Part shown: positions 6,309-7,928 of the stretch, piece after piece
How positions within the stretch are numbered: the stretch's first letter is position 1
Layout: each line of letters opens with the position of its first letter
Source of the DNA: an uncultured Atopobiaceae bacterium
GTDB lineage: Bacteria > Actinomycetota > Coriobacteriia > Coriobacteriales > Atopobiaceae
Assembly (NCBI GenBank): GCA_900770865.1
Contig: CAAGLU010000268.1
Span: forward strand, 1-7,928
Length of the DNA: 7,928 bases
Direction of reading: 5' to 3'
Made by a program: the position numbers and the translations under genes
Notes under the pieces: model-generated
Databases searched by the model: none
What the model saw: the letters and a program-made list of their open reading frames with translations, nothing else
What the model was told of the DNA's origin: nothing

Positions 6309-7778
6309 CTACATACCAGACGGAAGCGTCCAGGCATGCCCAGCGCCTCGGTTGGTAATCCCCGCTCGATCGCAGAGGTAATTAGCACAGCGCTGAGCCT
6401 CCCTCAGAGCCGCCTGCTCGTCGAGCACGGTTATTACGCCATCGCGCATGAGGAAATGACCGTCAACGGCAACGTCAGTAATGCAGCCAGGCTCGGACGA
6501 GTAGACCAGGTCAGAAACGGGATTGTGCAGCGGAATCGACTTTGGAGAGGCAAAGGGGTCGAAGACGACGAAATCCGCGCGCTTGCCTGGCTCGAGGGAG
6601 CCAATCTGGTCCTCAAGCCCAAGGGCTCGAGCGCCATCGATGGTCGCCATCTCCAGCGCCTTCTCTGCCGTGAGTGCCACAGGGTCCCTGCTGGCAACCT
6701 TCTGGAGAAGGACGGAGGTCTTCATGAGCTCGAGCATGTCCTGCCCGTTGTTGCTCGCAGCGCCATCGACGCCAAGGCCAACCGTCACGCCCGCACGAAG
6801 CATCTTAGGAACAGGCGCCACGCCCGAAGCGAGGTACATGTTGCTCACGGGGTTGTACGAGACCTTGTAACCGTGATCCGCGGCGCGCTTGATATCCGCA
6901 TCGGTAAGCCAGACGCAGTGGACCATCAGCACGTTGGGGCCATCAATACCGAGGTGCTCGAGGCACTCTGTGCCGGCGAAGCCGTGCTCGGCCACTGTTG
7001 CCTCGCGGTCAAACGGGGTTTCGGAGACGTGGATGGTGATTCCGTCGCCGTGGTCGCAAACGACCTCGTAGAGCCCACGAAGCATGCGCTCCGAGTTTGA
7101 CCACAGGGCTGCGGGCGCAGCCCATACGTGAAGCCGGCCGGCCGACGCACCGTCATAGGTGCTGCAAAGACGGTCGAGCTCCTTTATCACGCCATCTGCC
7201 TTGTTGATGAGGCCAGGCTCGACCCCAAAGTCGAGTCCCGTATCCATGGCACCGTAGGCAAAGATTCCTCGGACGCCGCACTCGTCCATAGCCTGCAGGA
7301 TGGGCTCGTCCAAGCCAGCTCTCGGGTGCGCATACATGTAGTCGAGCTCGCAGGTCATGCCACTGCGGATGCCCTCAATGATTCCCAGGACAGCGGCAGC
7401 GTGGCAATCGTCTGGGGTAAGGTGAGTCGCGGCCGGGAAGGTCATGGTTGACAGCCAGTCCTTTAGGACCATGTCGTCACCAAGCCCCTTGAGAAGGGTC
7501 TGGAAGAGGTGGTTGTGAGTGTTAACGAAGCCCGGGAACACCACCTTTCCGCCGAGGTCCACGACGGTGGCGTTTGGACCACCCCACGCCTCCTCGACCT
7601 CTGCCGAGGGTCCCACAGCGGTAATGCGGCCATCGGCCACGGCCATTGCGCCGTCAAAGAAGACGTCACGCGTACCGTTGACCGTTACGAACGTCGCGTT
7701 TGTTAAGAGCAGATTGGTTTTTCCCTTCTCGATGGAAGCATTCGTCTGCCGGTCTAACGCATTAACCCTGCACGCCAT
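6309..7778 (-). CDS. ATZ/TRZ-family amidohydrolase, deaminase-like
   Basis: A 489-residue metal-dependent amidohydrolase, probably cytosolic and acting on an aminated heterocycle (the family includes guanine, 8-oxoguanine and s-triazine deaminases/hydrolases and MTA/SAH deaminases). Visible residues: NTHNH (His88, His90), ITIHVSE (metal His250, catalytic Glu253), VHCVW (His287) and GLGVDGAASNNGQDM (metal Asp338). Near 217-225 (HVWAAPAAL) it lacks the His that MTA deaminases have there, resembling 8-oxoguanine deaminase or TrzN-type members more. The C-terminal GSLEPGKRADFVVFDP (393-408) is the usual return to the small b-sandwich domain. I chose the ATG at 7778 because AAGGAGGGG lies just upstream; the in-frame ATG at 7850 has no such site. 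This leaves about 20 residues before the conserved domain, slightly longer than usual. Family is firm, substrate unknown; context favours a purine-like compound. Confidence 0.9.
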   Translation of the reverse strand: MACRVNALDRQTNASIEKGKTNLLLTNATFVTVNGTRDVFFDGAMAVADGRITAVGPSAEVEEAWGGPNATVVDLGGKVVFPGFVNTHNHLFQTLLKGLGDDMVLKDWLSTMTFPAATHLTPDDCHAAAVLGIIEGIRSGMTCELDYMYAHPRAGLDEPILQAMDECGVRGIFAYGAMDTGLDFGVEPGLINKADGVIKELDRLCSTYDGASAGRLHVWAAPAALWSNSERMLRGLYEVVCDHGDGITIHVSETPFDREATVAEHGFAGTECLEHLGIDGPNVLMVHCVWLTDADIKRAADHGYKVSYNPVSNMYLASGVAPVPKMLRAGVTVGLGVDGAASNNGQDMLELMKTSVLLQKVASRDPVALTAEKALEMATIDGARALGLEDQIGSLEPGKRADFVVFDPFASPKSIPLHNPVSDLVYSSEPGCITDVAVDGHFLMRDGVITVLDEQAALREAQRCANYLCDRAGITNRGAGHAWTLPSGM

Positions 7779-7782
7779 GAAA

Positions 7783-7791
7783 CCCCTCCTT
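7783..7791 (-). promoter_or_regulatory. Strong ribosome binding site of the first amidohydrolase
   Basis: AAGGAGGGG on the minus strand lies about six bases before the ATG at 7778. It is the best Shine-Dalgarno match in the window and decides the start of this gene against the upstream in-frame ATG at 7850. Confidence 0.8.
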
Positions 7792-7855
7792 CTGCTGCAA
7801 ATCGAGGATGGACAATGAGATGGCATGGCCCGTATGGCTCGGGGCCACAAGCCGA

Positions 7856-7861
7856 ACTATA
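7856..7861 (-). promoter_or_regulatory. Candidate -10 box upstream of the first amidohydrolase
   Basis: TATAGT on the minus strand matches five of six bases of the TATAAT consensus and lies about 78 bases ahead of the start codon. At the expected 17-base spacing the -35 position reads GGATCC (7879-7884), a poor match. If this is a promoter it would need an activator or another sigma factor. Confidence 0.3.
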
Positions 7862-7873
7862 GGTCGCTGTGTC

Positions 7874-7911
7874 CGAATGGATCCGTCGCGAAATCCAATG
7901 GTCTCCATTCG
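7874..7911. promoter_or_regulatory. Spaced inverted repeat, possible operator
   Basis: CGAATGGA (7874-7881) and TCCATTCG (7904-7911) are perfect 8-bp inverted repeats whose centres lie 30 bases apart, about three helical turns. A second small palindrome AATGG-TCT-CCATT (7897-7909) overlaps the outer arm. The inner arm covers the -35 position of the candidate promoter. A dimeric regulator site fits this layout, but no regulator gene is in the window and chance cannot be excluded. Confidence 0.35.
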
Positions 7912-7928
7912 TAACGAAGCCGTTCACA

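Noticed and set aside
5937..7100. Long plus-strand open frame of 387 codons
   Set aside because: It lies antisense across the binding-lipoprotein start and the first amidohydrolase, shows no recognisable domain and is a by-product of GC-rich codon use on the other strand.

Overview
The window is GC-rich (about 60% by eye). It carries six protein-coding genes, all on the minus strand and read from right to left, with no RNA gene, insertion sequence or CRISPR array that I can see. In transcription order they are: a complete ATZ/TRZ-type amidohydrolase (7778 to 6309), a BMP/PnrA-family substrate-binding lipoprotein (6112 to 5075), a three-subunit molybdenum hydroxylase of the xanthine dehydrogenase family (molybdopterin subunit 4966 to 2624, 2Fe-2S subunit 2631 to 2095, FAD subunit 2101 to 1118), and a second, SsnA-like amidohydrolase (starts at 1121) that runs off the left edge.

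The last four genes overlap by 4 to 8 bases at each junction and are surely one translationally coupled unit. The lipoprotein gene is separated from them by a 108-base gap with two hairpins, and from the first amidohydrolase by a 197-base gap, so expression may be graded or there may be an internal promoter. The 150 bases upstream of the first amidohydrolase hold a strong ribosome binding site, a TATAGT-like -10 and a spaced inverted repeat that could be an operator.

Read together, the genes look like a catabolic cassette for a nitrogen heterocycle, most plausibly a purine or nucleobase-like compound. The lipoprotein captures the solute, one or both amidohydrolases remove an amino group or open the compound hydrolytically, and the molybdenum enzyme hydroxylates the ring. 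Pairing an SsnA-like protein with an XDH-type hydroxylase resembles the ssnA-ygfM-xdhD neighbourhood of E. coli and the selenium-dependent hydroxylase / anaerobic purine-degradation clusters of gut anaerobes. The substrate itself cannot be read from sequence.

The organism is probably a GC-rich anaerobic actinobacterium of the Coriobacteriia type (Olsenella/Collinsella-like). This rests on base composition, the style of the lipoprotein signal peptide (RRSFVG followed by an Ala-rich stretch and LAGC), strong GGAGG-type ribosome binding sites and gene content, and is only a moderate-confidence guess.

The points most worth a second look are: a His-to-Gln change at a normally conserved active-site position of the SsnA-like protein, a cysteine-rich insertion in the FAD subunit, an unusual segment around the catalytic Glu of the molybdenum subunit, a perfect 11-bp hairpin without a U-tract ahead of the hydroxylase genes, and two equally plausible starts for the lipoprotein.
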